A DNA stretch of 64,000 nucleotides, taken from the NCBI GenBank assembly GCA_016712565.1, contig JADJQU010000033.1, positions 62,001 to 126,000 on the forward strand. The letters are read 5' to 3'. Every line of letters begins with the position of its first letter. Position 1 is the first letter of the stretch. Of this stretch, positions 1 through 9,584 are shown piece by piece. This stretch comes from Planctomycetota bacterium (GTDB taxonomy: Bacteria > Planctomycetota > UBA1135 > GCA-002686595). Both the position numbers and the translations under genes were made by a program. The notes under the pieces are model-generated. The model worked only from the letters and a program-made list of their open reading frames with translations, was not told the DNA's origin and ran no database searches.

Positions 1-1230
1 GAGCATGATCACGCGCGCGAAGTGCTCGGGGGCGAAGCTCGGAATGTCCTCGAACTCGAACTTCGATCCCGCCGTGAGCGTGTCGCCGATCTCGAACACG
101 CCGGGGTCGTGGATGCCGATCACGTCGCCGGCGAAGGCCTCGTCGATGATCGTGCGCTCCTGGGCCATGAATTGTGTCGGCTTCGCCAGGCGCAGCTCGC
201 GGCCCGAGCGCACGTGCAGGGCCTTCATGCCGCGCTCGAATCGGCCGGAGCAGATGCGCAGGAAGGCCATGCGGTCGCGGTGCGCGCGGTCCATGTTGGC
301 CTGGATCTTGAACACGAAGCCCGAGAACTCCTCGTTCGCGGGCTCGAGCATGCCCGCGCTGGTGGATCGTTCGCGCGGGGGCGGCATCAGCTCGACGAAG
401 CTGTCGAGAAAGGCCGCCAGGCCGAAGTTGTTGATCGCGCTGCCGAAGAACATCGGCGACAGCTCGCCCTTTTCGAAGCGCGCGCGGTCGAACTCGTCGC
501 CGGCCGCGTCGAGCAGCTCGGTGTCGTGTCGCAGTTGCGCGTAGCCGGCCGGGCCCAGTTCCTCTTCGAGCAGCGGATCCTCGAGTCCGCTGATCGCCAC
601 CGGCGGCTTCTCCGCGCCCTGCTTGGCGCTCGACAGGGCGTAGGCCTCGTCGAACAGGTGCACGTTCTTGTCGAAGCGGTGGTAGACGCCGCGGAAGCGG
701 CCGTCGCGGTAGATCGGCCAGGTCACCGGGTAGACGCCGATTTCGAGCACGTGCTCCACCTCGCCCACGAGCGCGAAGGGCTCGCGTCCGTAGCGGTCGA
801 GCTTGTTGACGAAGGTGAAGATCGGGATCGCCCGCTCACGGCAGACGCGGAACAGCTTGCGGGTCTGGCTCTCGACGCCCTTGGCGCAGTCCAGCAGCAT
901 CACTGCGCCGTCGACCGCGTGCAGCGTGCGGTAGGTGTCCTCGCTGAAGTCGGCGTGGCCCGGCGTGTCCAGCAGGTTCATCTGCCGGCCGGCGTGGGGG
1001 AACTGCAGCACGCTGGTGGTGATCGAGATGCCGCGCTCGCGCTCCATCTCCATCCAATCGCTGACGGCGTTGGAGCGGCCGCGCTTGGCGTGCACCGCGC
1101 CGGCGAGATGGATCACGCCGCCGTAGAGCAGGAGCTTCTCGGTCAGCGTCGTCTTGCCCGCGTCGGGGTGCGAGATGATCGCGAAGGTGCGGCGCCGCGC
1201 GACTTCGCGGGCGAGTTGATCGGCGCTCAT
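1..1230 (-). CDS. prfC: Peptide chain release factor 3 (N-terminal 410 residues, cut by window edge)
   Basis: This translational GTPase recycles class I release factors from the terminated ribosome in the cytoplasm. Read on the minus strand from the ATG at 1230, the frame stays open to base 1. It shows the P-loop SHPDAGKTTLTEK (about residues 20-32), the RF3-type switch I stretch with SDWMEMERERGISI, the G3 box DTPGHADF and the G4 box NKLD, followed by RF3-specific sequence (FFGSAINNFG, then FKIQANMDRAHRDR). SDWME and FKIQANM separate RF3 from EF-G and TypA. The family is about 530 residues, so roughly 120 C-terminal residues lie left of the window. It is divergent from the rpiB-like gene, with 230 bases between them and no clear promoter. 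Confidence 0.95.
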   Translation of the reverse strand, partial: MSADQLAREVARRRTFAIISHPDAGKTTLTEKLLLYGGVIHLAGAVHAKRGRSNAVSDWMEMERERGISITTSVLQFPHAGRQMNLLDTPGHADFSEDTYRTLHAVDGAVMLLDCAKGVESQTRKLFRVCRERAIPIFTFVNKLDRYGREPFALVGEVEHVLEIGVYPVTWPIYRDGRFRGVYHRFDKNVHLFDEAYALSSAKQGAEKPPVAISGLEDPLLEEELGPAGYAQLRHDTELLDAAGDEFDRARFEKGELSPMFFGSAINNFGLAAFLDSFVELMPPPRERSTSAGMLEPANEEFSGFVFKIQANMDRAHRDRMAFLRICSGRFERGMKALHVRSGRELRLAKPTQFMAQERTIIDEAFAGDVIGIHDPGVFEIGDTLTAGSKFEFEDIPSFAPEHFARVIML

Positions 1231-1460
1231 GGTGGTCGGTGCGGCCCCGCCGACCTAGCGTGGCCAGGGTGGCCGGGGTGGAGGGGCGGGGCGAGAAGGA
1301 AGTGCCCGCGCGGCCGCGGGCCAGCCCTTGCGTCGGGGAGGCCGGGCCCAGGGCCGCGGGCCCCGGTTTCGCGGCGGAGTCGGCGCCGCCTTGGCGGGCA
1401 AAGAGTGTCGGCAGGACCCGCGCGGTCGTCAAGGCTCCGGGCCGCTACAATCCCGCGCCC

Positions 1461-2317
1461 ATGCCGCGCACGGACCCCTCGACTTCCGAACTCGACTTGC
1501 GCGCCATCGCGCGCCGCGCCGCGGGTCGAGCCCTGGCCGAGCGGGGAAGCAGGCCTCGGGCCTCGGGCCCCGGGTCGCCTTCCGCCCAGTTGTTGGGCGT
1601 GCACGTGGCGGTGACACCTCCCGCCGGATCCGACACCGCCGGCGCGGCGGGCGCCGACAGGGGCGAGTCCCGACCCCACGGCGCTGGGGGAAGGCCCGGC
1701 CGCGCTCTCGTGGACGCGGAGAGCCTGCGCCAGGTGGCCGACGGCGCCGAGTTCCCCGTGCCCCCGGGGGCCCTGGTGACGGAACTGGCCCAGGAGGAAG
1801 CGCGCCGCCGCGGCATCCGTCTGGTGGCCTTCCCGGGGAGCCCGGGCGCGCGGCGTACCCGCCGGGTGGCCCTGGGGGCCGACCACGGCGGCTTCAAGCT
1901 CAAGCGTGAGATCCTGGGCTGGCTCGGCGACTTCGACGCCGTGGGCGTGGACCTGGGCACGCGCGACGAAAATCCCTGCGATTACCCGGATTTCGCCCGC
2001 GCCGTGGCCCTGGCCGTGGCCCGGGGCGAGGTGGACTTCGGCATCCTCGTCGACGGGGCGGGCATCGGCTCGGCCATGGCCGCGAACAAGGTCCCCGGCG
2101 TGCGCGCCGCCAACTGCGTGGACGTCGCCATGGCGCGGAACGCCCGCGAGCACAATTTCGCCAACGTGTTGACCCTGGGGGCCTCGCTCCCGCGCAACAC
2201 GGTCCACCAGGTGATCCATGCCTTCCTGTCCACCGACACGGGCGCGGACCGACACCGGAAGCGCGTGCAGAAAATCACCGACATCGAGCGCCATTTCGCG
2301 CCGCGGAAGCCCACGCC

Positions 2318-2321
<4 letters not shown>
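1461..2321 (+). CDS. rpiB: RpiB/LacAB-type sugar-phosphate isomerase with N-terminal extension (probable microcompartment cargo)
   Basis: The product has 286 residues from the ATG at 1461. The C-terminal ~150 residues are an RpiB fold that interconverts aldose and ketose phosphates: GADHGGFKLK (D141, H142), NPCDYPDFA, GAGIGSAMAANK, GVRAANC and HNFANVLTLG. The usual catalytic Cys of the ICGTGIG-type loop is Asp198 here (LVDGAGIG). RpiB proteins are normally ~150 residues. The extra ~135 begin with an amphipathic helix (TSELDLRAIARRAAGRALAE), then a Gly/Pro/Arg-rich linker, then a segment with PPGALVTELAQEEARRRGI, wording I associate with microcompartment-linked enzymes. The stop overlaps the deoC start (ATGA), so the two are translationally coupled. 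The isomerase family is clear; the substrate and encapsulation are inferred. Confidence 0.85.
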
Positions 2322-3202
<881 letters not shown>

Positions 3203-3243
3203 TTCGCGAAGCGTCGAGTCGGCCCGGAACGCCCTGGGCCCGC

Positions 3244-3316
3244 GGTTCGGGGCCCCTGGTTCGGGGCCCGTGGTTCGGGCGGGGGGCCCCTGGTTGGCCC
3301 GGGGTTCGGCGGGCCG
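3244..3316. repeat. Irregular GGTTCGGGGCCC direct repeats downstream of deoC
   Basis: Five units starting GGTT occur at about 3244, 3258, 3272, 3292 and 3303. The first three are spaced exactly 14 bases and read GGTTCGGGGCCC or nearly so; the last two are degenerate. The GGGGCCC cores can self-pair, so the RNA could fold downstream of deoC, but no T-tract follows. The role is unknown; a slippage-generated simple repeat is the plainest reading. Confidence 0.5.
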
Positions 3317-3394
3317 CGGCGCCGGCGCCGGTGCCCGTGGTGAGCGAGTCCGGGCGAGGCCACTCAGCGGGGCCCCGGCTATCCCTGAATAGGG

Positions 3395-3955
3395 TTAGAT
3401 CCCTTCGAGGCTGCCCTCGGAACCCCCTGGGAACTGGGGATTCGAGTCCTCGGCCGACTCCGCCGAAAAGATGCCCTGGGACAGGAGCCGGGCCGCGATC
3501 ATGAACTCGTCGGGCTCCTCCCCGGGGATCGCCGCCACGAGCCGCACCCGGTCCGGGGACAGGCCGGAGTAGCTGACGGCCACCTGCCAGACCCTGAGCA
3601 CGTCGAGGACCCGGTCTTCGAGCTTGCGGCCCGCGGGGACCTGCCAGACGAAGTCGAGACAGCCCTCAGTGACCGAATCCAGGCAGATCTCAGGAAGTTC
3701 GCATGAATTTACTTCCCGGATCCAGGCCCCCTCGGACTTGGGGTGGAACGGCGACCCACCCCGCAGACCCCACAGCCGGGTGCCGTCGTGGGCCCGCAGG
3801 CGCCATTCCACGACGTCGATCAGGGGCGACGACAGGTCCGGGCGCGGCAGGATCAGGAGTCCGCGGTGGGCGGCCTTCATCTGGTCCAGTCGTCGCCGCC
3901 AATAGCCCGGCTCCAGCAGGAGCGGTGTGGGCGTCGGACGGCCCGTTGAACCCAT
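3395..3955 (-). CDS. Hypothetical protein
   Basis: I do not recognise this family. The minus-strand frame from the ATG at 3955 gives 186 residues (MGSTGRPTPTPLLLEPGYW...); an ATG at 3997 would add 14. There is no signal peptide or membrane segment. The product is acidic at the C-terminus and rich in Trp and charged residues, with WIREVNSCELPEICLDSVTEGCLDF and RVRLVAAIPGEEPDEF as the least degenerate parts. It is read against both neighbours, between deoC and the amidohydrolase block. Codon use is typical for the window (G/C at third positions), which supports it being a real gene. Confidence 0.6.
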   Translation of the reverse strand: MGSTGRPTPTPLLLEPGYWRRRLDQMKAAHRGLLILPRPDLSSPLIDVVEWRLRAHDGTRLWGLRGGSPFHPKSEGAWIREVNSCELPEICLDSVTEGCLDFVWQVPAGRKLEDRVLDVLRVWQVAVSYSGLSPDRVRLVAAIPGEEPDEFMIAARLLSQGIFSAESAEDSNPQFPGGSEGSLEGI

Positions 3956-4243
3956 TCGAGCCCCAAGCCGGCGGCCCCCGGGCTCCGAACGGGGCATTTC
4001 GCGGTGGGGCTGTAAGTCAGCCGTAATTCACTGGGGGGCAGGGATTAGGGGCGGTCGCCCCCCTGGCGTTCCCGAGCGCTGCTCCCCTATCATGCCGCCC
4101 CTTCGCCAGCGCGGCTTCTCCCGGGCGACGAAGGAACAGACGCGAGCGCCGGCCGGGCGGGGATGCCCCCGCTACGACAGACGCGCGCGACTGCCATCGC
4201 CCCCCTCCTCGGTTCTCCGATCCCCTCGGAAGGAAGCCCGGAC

Positions 4244-5674
4244 GTGCAGCAGTCCGCCATCCCCGCGCCCCCGGCGCGCCAGTGTTCCCTTGCCGTTGGC
4301 GCCGTCCTCACCGCCGGCCTGTGCGTGGGCGTGCTCCCGAAGAGCGCGGCCGCCGCCCAGGACGCCCCGAAGACCGATCCCGCCGCCGCGATCCTCATCC
4401 GCGCCGACAAGGTGATCGTGCGCCCGGGCCAGGTGCTCGAGGGCGCCAGCGTCCTGATCGAGAACGGCCTGATCACGGCGGTGGGGAAGATCCCCACGCC
4501 GCCGGAGGGCGCCCGCGAGATCCAGGGGAAGGTGGTCTGCGCCGGCTTCATCGACCCCTGGTCCGTGTTCGCCGTGGACGGCGATGCCGCCTTCGAGCAG
4601 CGCAACTCGCCGGCCATCGCGGCCAGCGACGCCCTGGACGGCTACCTGCACCCGCGGCTGGTCAAGGACGTGCTGCGCTCGGGCGTCACCGCCGTGCGCT
4701 CCCAAGTCGGGGTCTTCGCCCGCGTGGGCGGCACGAGCACCGCGCTGCGCCTGAACCCCACGTTGCCGCTGGAGAAGACGCTGCTGTCGGGTGAAAACGC
4801 CCTGACGATGACCCTCGGAATGCGCGAAGGCGGCGGCTCCTCCGACCCCTTCGAGCGGCTGAGCGACGTGGAGCGGGTGGCGGGCATGATCACCCAGGGG
4901 GAAGCCTACGCCCTCGACCAGGCCGAGTACGTCCACGAGCTCGCCGAGTGGAAGAAGAAGATCGCCGACAAGCAAAAGGAGCTCGAGGACGGCTTCAAGA
5001 AGGCCAAGAAGGACCGCGAGAAGGAACTGGCGGACTCCAAGGAGAAGGGCAAGGAGTTCAAGGAGAAGGAGTTCAAGGAGGACAAGGCGCCCAAGCCCCC
5101 CCGCCATGACGCGGAGAAGGAAGTGCTGGCGCGCGTGGCCGAGGGCCGCATTCCCTTGGTGGTCGAGGCGCACCGCGCCTCCCAGCTGCGGAGCCTGATG
5201 GACGCCACGGCGCCCTTCAAGCGACTGCGCCTGATCCTGGCGGGCGGCACCGATGCCCTGGAAATCGCGCCGGAGCTGGCACGCCGCCGCATCCCGGTGA
5301 TCGTTTGGCCCCAGCCCATGGGCAGCGAGATCAGCCCGGAGATGGAGCGCCACGACCTGGGGCTCGCCGCCGCCCTGGAGCGCGCGGGCGTCACCGTGCT
5401 CCTGGGAAGCGGAGCGCGCAACGGCATGGCCACGCGCGACCTGCCGCTCCTGGCGGAACTCGCCGTGGGCCACGGCCTCTCGCGCGAGGCCGCCTTCTCG
5501 GCCCTGACCGTGGGCGCCGCGCGGGCCTTCGACCTCGACCGGCGCCTGGGCACGGTGGAATTCGGCAAGGAAGCCGACCTCCTGGTGCTCGACGGAGAGC
5601 CGCTGTCGGGTTCATCCCGAGTCCAGTACGTGATCTCGGCCGGCACGGTCGTGATCGCCCCGGAGGAACGCTGA
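4244..5674 (+). CDS. Exported amidohydrolase-like protein, metal site lost (island member 1)
   Basis: GTG 4244 is the preferred start because GGAAGGAAG lies 7 bases upstream; an ATG at 4163 would add 27 residues before the signal peptide (hydrophobic stretch CSLAVGAVLTAGLCVGVL, ending near AAAAQDA). The mature part has the amidohydrolase opening (ILIRADKVIVRPGQVLEGA, then VVCAGFID) and the closing signature GTVEFGKEADLLVLDGEP. The HxH pair that should follow AGFID reads PWSVF, so metal binding is unlikely. Residues ~235-293 are an almost pure Lys/Glu stretch inserted into the barrel. It heads a ten-gene block, with 2 bases to the next gene. The family is clear; the function is unknown and possibly non-enzymatic. 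Confidence 0.85.
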   Translation: MQQSAIPAPPARQCSLAVGAVLTAGLCVGVLPKSAAAAQDAPKTDPAAAILIRADKVIVRPGQVLEGASVLIENGLITAVGKIPTPPEGAREIQGKVVCAGFIDPWSVFAVDGDAAFEQRNSPAIAASDALDGYLHPRLVKDVLRSGVTAVRSQVGVFARVGGTSTALRLNPTLPLEKTLLSGENALTMTLGMREGGGSSDPFERLSDVERVAGMITQGEAYALDQAEYVHELAEWKKKIADKQKELEDGFKKAKKDREKELADSKEKGKEFKEKEFKEDKAPKPPRHDAEKEVLARVAEGRIPLVVEAHRASQLRSLMDATAPFKRLRLILAGGTDALEIAPELARRRIPVIVWPQPMGSEISPEMERHDLGLAAALERAGVTVLLGSGARNGMATRDLPLLAELAVGHGLSREAAFSALTVGAARAFDLDRRLGTVEFGKEADLLVLDGEPLSGSSRVQYVISAGTVVIAPEER

Positions 5675-5676
5675 CC

Positions 5677-6759
5677 ATGATCTCACTCGCACTGACGCTC
5701 CTCTGCCTGGTCGCCCCGGGCCAATCGGACACGCTGGCGATCCAGGCCCGCACGGTTCACCTGGGGGACGGCCGCACTCTCGACCGCGGCGTCCTGATCG
5801 TCGAGCAGGGCCGCATCCGCGCCGTGTCGGGCGGCACCGAGCTGCCCAGCAGCGTGCGAGTCGTGCAGCACGACGGCGTGATCACCCCCGGGTTCGTGGC
5901 GGCCCACGACCAGTCGAGCCTGGGCGCCGAGGCCAGCGACCGCACGCGGCCCATGCTGCCCGAGCTGCGCGTGGCCGATGCCTTCGATCCCAAGGCGAAG
6001 GACCTCGCCCTGGCCGCCCGCTGGGGCGTCACCACGGTGCTCCTGGCGCCGGGCGTCGACAACCTCGTCGGCGGCCAGACGGCGGCGGTCAAGACCCACG
6101 GCGGTCGGGTGCTGGCGCGAGCGGCCCACCTGGCGATCTCCCTTTCCTCGGCGGCGCTGCGAACCGACACGCCGCCCACGAGCCCCATGGGCGCGGTGGC
6201 GCTGCTGGAGTCCCAGTTCGCGGCCAACGCTCCGGTCTTCGCCGAGGTGCGCGCGGGCCGCCTTCCGGTGATGATCTACGCGCCGGCGCGCCACGAACTG
6301 CTGCGTTCGGTCGAGTTCGCCACGCGCAACAAGCTGCGCGGGGCCGTGGCCGGAGCCTCGCTGGCGGGCGAGGTGCTCGAGCCGCTCAAGCTCTCCGGAC
6401 TGGCCGTGGTCTTCCAGCCCTTCAGCGGCGGGGACGAAGTTCGCGAGATCCGCTCGGTGGTCGCCACGGCGGCCGCGGGCATTCCCTTCGCCTTCGCCCT
6501 GGACTCCGCTCCGGCGGGTCCGGCCGCCCTGCGCCTGTCGGCGGCCATGTGCCTGCGCGAGGGCGCGGACCGCAAGGCCCTGGAGCGGGCCCTGTTCTCG
6601 GGCGCCGCCGACATCTGCGGCGTGGGCGATCACGTCGGCCTGCTCGCGGGCGGGTACGACGCCGACTTCCTGTTGTGGAGCGGCGATCCGCTCGACCTCA
6701 CCAGCCGTCTCGAAGCCGTCTACATCGACGGCGTGCGCGTCGAAACCAAGAAGCCATGA
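5677..6759 (+). CDS. Exported amidohydrolase-like protein, short, metal site incomplete (island member 2)
   Basis: The product is 360 residues from the ATG at 5677. A short signal peptide (MISLALTLLCLVAPGQS) precedes the amidohydrolase start (LAIQARTVHLGDGRTLDRG; GVITPGFVAAHDQSS). His77-Asp78-Gln79 stand where HxH is expected, so one metal ligand remains. It keeps the GVTTVLLAPG strand, the typical barrel spacing and the closing GGYDADFLLWSGDPLD signature. It is shorter than normal members (~400-450) and lacks the Lys/Glu insert. It starts 2 bases after member 1 and its stop overlaps the next start (ATGA), so co-translation is expected. Substrate unknown. Confidence 0.85.
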   Translation: MISLALTLLCLVAPGQSDTLAIQARTVHLGDGRTLDRGVLIVEQGRIRAVSGGTELPSSVRVVQHDGVITPGFVAAHDQSSLGAEASDRTRPMLPELRVADAFDPKAKDLALAARWGVTTVLLAPGVDNLVGGQTAAVKTHGGRVLARAAHLAISLSSAALRTDTPPTSPMGAVALLESQFAANAPVFAEVRAGRLPVMIYAPARHELLRSVEFATRNKLRGAVAGASLAGEVLEPLKLSGLAVVFQPFSGGDEVREIRSVVATAAAGIPFAFALDSAPAGPAALRLSAAMCLREGADRKALERALFSGAADICGVGDHVGLLAGGYDADFLLWSGDPLDLTSRLEAVYIDGVRVETKKP

Positions 6760-8021
6760 GCCCGAAGACCCTCATCCAAGTGGCGCTGGGCCTGTGCCTC
6801 GCGCAAGCGGCCGCCTTCGGCCAGGGCGCGAAGCAGGAGACCTCCGACGACTGGAGCGTGTTCGCCGATCAGGTGTTCACCTCCGAGGGCGAGGTGTTCC
6901 AGAACGCCCTGGTGCGCGTCCAGGACGGCAAGATCGTGGCCATCACGCCCGGCGCCAGCGCGGGCAGTTCCGACTCGAGCCTGCGGGCCGCCGCCATGAC
7001 CGCGGGCATGATCGACCTCTCGGCGCGCATCGACCTGGGTTTCGGGTCGGTGGAGCAGGGGCGCGAAATCACGCCCAACGCGCGCGTGGCCGATGCGCTC
7101 GACCTGTTCAGCGAGGAATGGACGCGCGTGGCGAAGGGGGGCGTGACCACGGTGCTGGCCAACCCCTCCGACTACAACGTGATCGGGGGACTCGGACTGG
7201 CGCTCAAGACCGCCGGGCCCCGCAGCGTGCTCCAGCGCACGGTCAAGGCCGACGCCGTGCTGCGCGGCGCCATCGGCACCCAGCCCTCCCTGCGCAACCA
7301 TCCGGCCCGCGGCTCGCCGTCGGACATCTACTCGCGCCGCCCGACGACCCGCATGGGAGTCGAGTGGGAGTGGCGCAAGGCCATGTACGACGCCGCGGCG
7401 GCGCGCGGGGACAAGTCACGGAGCTATCCCGGCTGCGAGCAGGTCCAGGTGGCCCTCGACGGCAAGCTGCCCCTCTGCATCCAGGCCTGGAGCACCCAGG
7501 ACATCCGCACCGCGGTCTTCCTCAAGGAGGAGATCGAGCGCGAGAAGCTCGGCACGCCGCGCCTGATCATCGACGCGGCCGCCGAGGCCTGGAAGGAGCC
7601 CCAGCTCCTGGTGCGCAGCAAGGCCATGGTCGTGTTGCCCCCCTTCCCGCTCCAGGGCCGCACGAACGAGGGCGCCTTCATGGCCTGGGAGACGGCCAAG
7701 CTGCTCCATGAACTGGGCGTGCCGGTGGCGCTTTCCAGCCACGGCGCGGGCGATCCCGAGTCCGGCCTGGACCGCCAGGCGGGCCATGCCATGCGCGGCG
7801 GCCTGCCCTTCGAGGCCGCCCTGGCCGCGGTGACCCTCACGCCCGCGCGCATGATCGGCATCGAGGACCGCGTCGGTTCGATCGCCGTCGGCAAGGACGC
7901 GGACCTCGTGCTGTGGTCCGGCGTGCCGTTTGAACTGACCTCGCGCGTCGTCGGCGTGCTCGTCGACGGCCGCGTGGTGCTCGATCCGCGTCCCGCCAAG
8001 GACTCCGCCGCGGCGAAGTAG
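6756..8021 (+). CDS. Exported amidohydrolase-like protein, metal site lost (island member 3)
   Basis: The product is 421 residues with a signal peptide (MSPKTLIQVALGLCLAQAAAFGQ). The N-terminal beta region reads WSVFADQVFTSEGEVFQNAL, and the barrel begins at TAGMIDLSARIDLG, where HxH is replaced by SAR. GGVTTVLANPSDYNVIGGLG and the terminal RVGSIAVGKDADLVLWSGVP are the best family marks. The barrel has histidines elsewhere (SSHGAGDPESG) but not in a recognisable ligand pattern. It overlaps member 2 by 4 bases; 77 bases separate it from member 4, the largest gap in the block and the only plausible place for an internal promoter. Confidence 0.85.
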   Translation: MSPKTLIQVALGLCLAQAAAFGQGAKQETSDDWSVFADQVFTSEGEVFQNALVRVQDGKIVAITPGASAGSSDSSLRAAAMTAGMIDLSARIDLGFGSVEQGREITPNARVADALDLFSEEWTRVAKGGVTTVLANPSDYNVIGGLGLALKTAGPRSVLQRTVKADAVLRGAIGTQPSLRNHPARGSPSDIYSRRPTTRMGVEWEWRKAMYDAAAARGDKSRSYPGCEQVQVALDGKLPLCIQAWSTQDIRTAVFLKEEIEREKLGTPRLIIDAAAEAWKEPQLLVRSKAMVVLPPFPLQGRTNEGAFMAWETAKLLHELGVPVALSSHGAGDPESGLDRQAGHAMRGGLPFEAALAAVTLTPARMIGIEDRVGSIAVGKDADLVLWSGVPFELTSRVVGVLVDGRVVLDPRPAKDSAAAK

Positions 8022-8098
8022 CGCCCGCGCCTCGTCCAGACATCCACCGGCCACCGGCCCGTCCGCCTTCCGAACCACCGTTCGTCCCACACCGTTCC

Positions 8099-9571
8099 AT
8101 GAGCCTTCCGTCCATGCGCTCCCAACACCTCGCCCTCGCCGTCCTCGCGCTTCCGCTCGCCTCCCTTGCGTTCGCCGAGCCTGCCTTCGCCGACGGCAAG
8201 CTCGCCGTCAAGGTGGGCCGGATCATCACGCTCAGCGGTCCCGACATCGCGAACGGCATGATCCTGATCGAGAACGGCCGCATCACGGCCATCGGCGCCG
8301 ACGTCAAGCTGCCCTGGGACGCGGTCGTCATCGACCAGCCCAAGATGGTGGCCTTCCCGGGCATGGTGGAGGCCCACTCCGCGCGCGGCATGGACCGCGC
8401 CAACGAGAACATCGACGTGGCGCCGTTCCTCAACGTGCGCGACTCGATCGACCCGGTGGGCTTCTACTTCGAGGACGCCCTGCGCTGGGGGGTCACCACG
8501 ATCAACGTGCAGCAGGGCCACAACTGCGTCATCGGCGCCCAGGGCATGATCGTCAAGCCGGTGGGGATCACGATCGAGGACATGCTGGTCAAGCCCGACG
8601 GCGGTCTGAAGCTCTCCGCCGCGCCCAAGCAGGGCTATTCGCCCGCTTCCCAGCAGCAGGCCCTGCGCGGTGCCTTCACCGACCTGCGCCTGTACCTGGA
8701 GGAGATCGTCCGCGACAAGCAGCAGGGCGGTGACCGGGCGCGCCGCGAGGCGCTGTTCCAGGGCCGCGACCTGGAGGGCGAGAAGGCCAAGGGCAAGGCC
8801 ATGGCCGGCTCCGCCTGGAAGGTGGCGGGCCTGGAGGTCATCCCGCGCGGCGAGATCGACGAGAAGCAGGAACCCCTGCTGGCCCTGGTGGAGGGCAAGC
8901 TCGGCGCCTTCATTTACTGCTCGCGGCCGATGGACGTGGCGCGCGCCCTGGAGATCGCCCGCGCCAACGGGTTCCTGGCCCGCACGACGCTGGTCTGCAG
9001 CACGACCTGCTGGAAGGCCGTGGACGCCATCGTCGACGCCGGCGTGCCGGTGATCCTCGAGGGCCCGCTGGTGCAGATCGAACGCGATCCCATCGACGGC
9101 AAGGAGACCGAGACCTTCGTGCCCAAGGTCTTCGCCGACAAGAAGGTGCGCTTCGCGCTTTCCTCCAACAACACGACCACCGAGTCCCTCTGGTTCCAGG
9201 CGGCGACCGCCGTGGGGCTGGGGCTCTCCCGCGAGCAGGCGCTCAAGAGCATCACCAGCGTGCCGGCGGAGATCCTCGGCCTGCAGAAGCGCCTCGGCTC
9301 CCTCGAAGTGGGCAAGGACGGCAACGTGCTGTTGTTCAGCGGCGACCCGCTGTCCGTGACCTCCTTCGTGGAGCACGTGATCGTCGAGGGCGTGCATGCC
9401 TACGACCGCTCCAAGGACATCCGCGTCAAGGCGGTCCTGCAGGGCAAGCTGCCGCCGGGCACTTCCGCGGCCGACGCGAAGGGCGAGAAGGCTCCCATGA
9501 GCCAGGCCAAGCCCCACGACGACACGGGCACGACGCCGACCGACGAGCCCGAGCCGAAGAAGAAGGACTGA
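8099..9571 (+). CDS. Exported amidohydrolase-like protein, metal site incomplete (island member 4)
   Basis: The product is 490 residues from the ATG at 8099 (an ATG five codons later, at 8114, is also possible). The signal peptide runs to about AFAEPAFAD. It has the standard opening (VKVGRIITLSGPDIANGMILIE), then AFPGMVEAHSARGMD with His93-Ser94-Ala95 in place of HxH, and WGVTTINVQQGHNCVIGAQG. A charged segment near residues 200-245 (RREALFQGRDLEGEKAKG) interrupts the barrel. The closing signature is RLGSLEVGKDGNVLLFSGDP. The C-terminal tail after residue ~455 is low complexity and ends in EPEPKKKD. Thirteen bases separate it from member 5. Function unknown. Confidence 0.85.
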   Translation: MSLPSMRSQHLALAVLALPLASLAFAEPAFADGKLAVKVGRIITLSGPDIANGMILIENGRITAIGADVKLPWDAVVIDQPKMVAFPGMVEAHSARGMDRANENIDVAPFLNVRDSIDPVGFYFEDALRWGVTTINVQQGHNCVIGAQGMIVKPVGITIEDMLVKPDGGLKLSAAPKQGYSPASQQQALRGAFTDLRLYLEEIVRDKQQGGDRARREALFQGRDLEGEKAKGKAMAGSAWKVAGLEVIPRGEIDEKQEPLLALVEGKLGAFIYCSRPMDVARALEIARANGFLARTTLVCSTTCWKAVDAIVDAGVPVILEGPLVQIERDPIDGKETETFVPKVFADKKVRFALSSNNTTTESLWFQAATAVGLGLSREQALKSITSVPAEILGLQKRLGSLEVGKDGNVLLFSGDPLSVTSFVEHVIVEGVHAYDRSKDIRVKAVLQGKLPPGTSAADAKGEKAPMSQAKPHDDTGTTPTDEPEPKKKD

Positions 9572-9584
9572 GAGGCACCGTCCC

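Noticed and set aside
22..1614. Plus-strand open frame of about 530 codons at the left edge
   Set aside because: It is antisense to an unmistakable RF3 and its product is Arg/Ala/Val/His-rich without family motifs, the usual mirror of a GC-rich gene.
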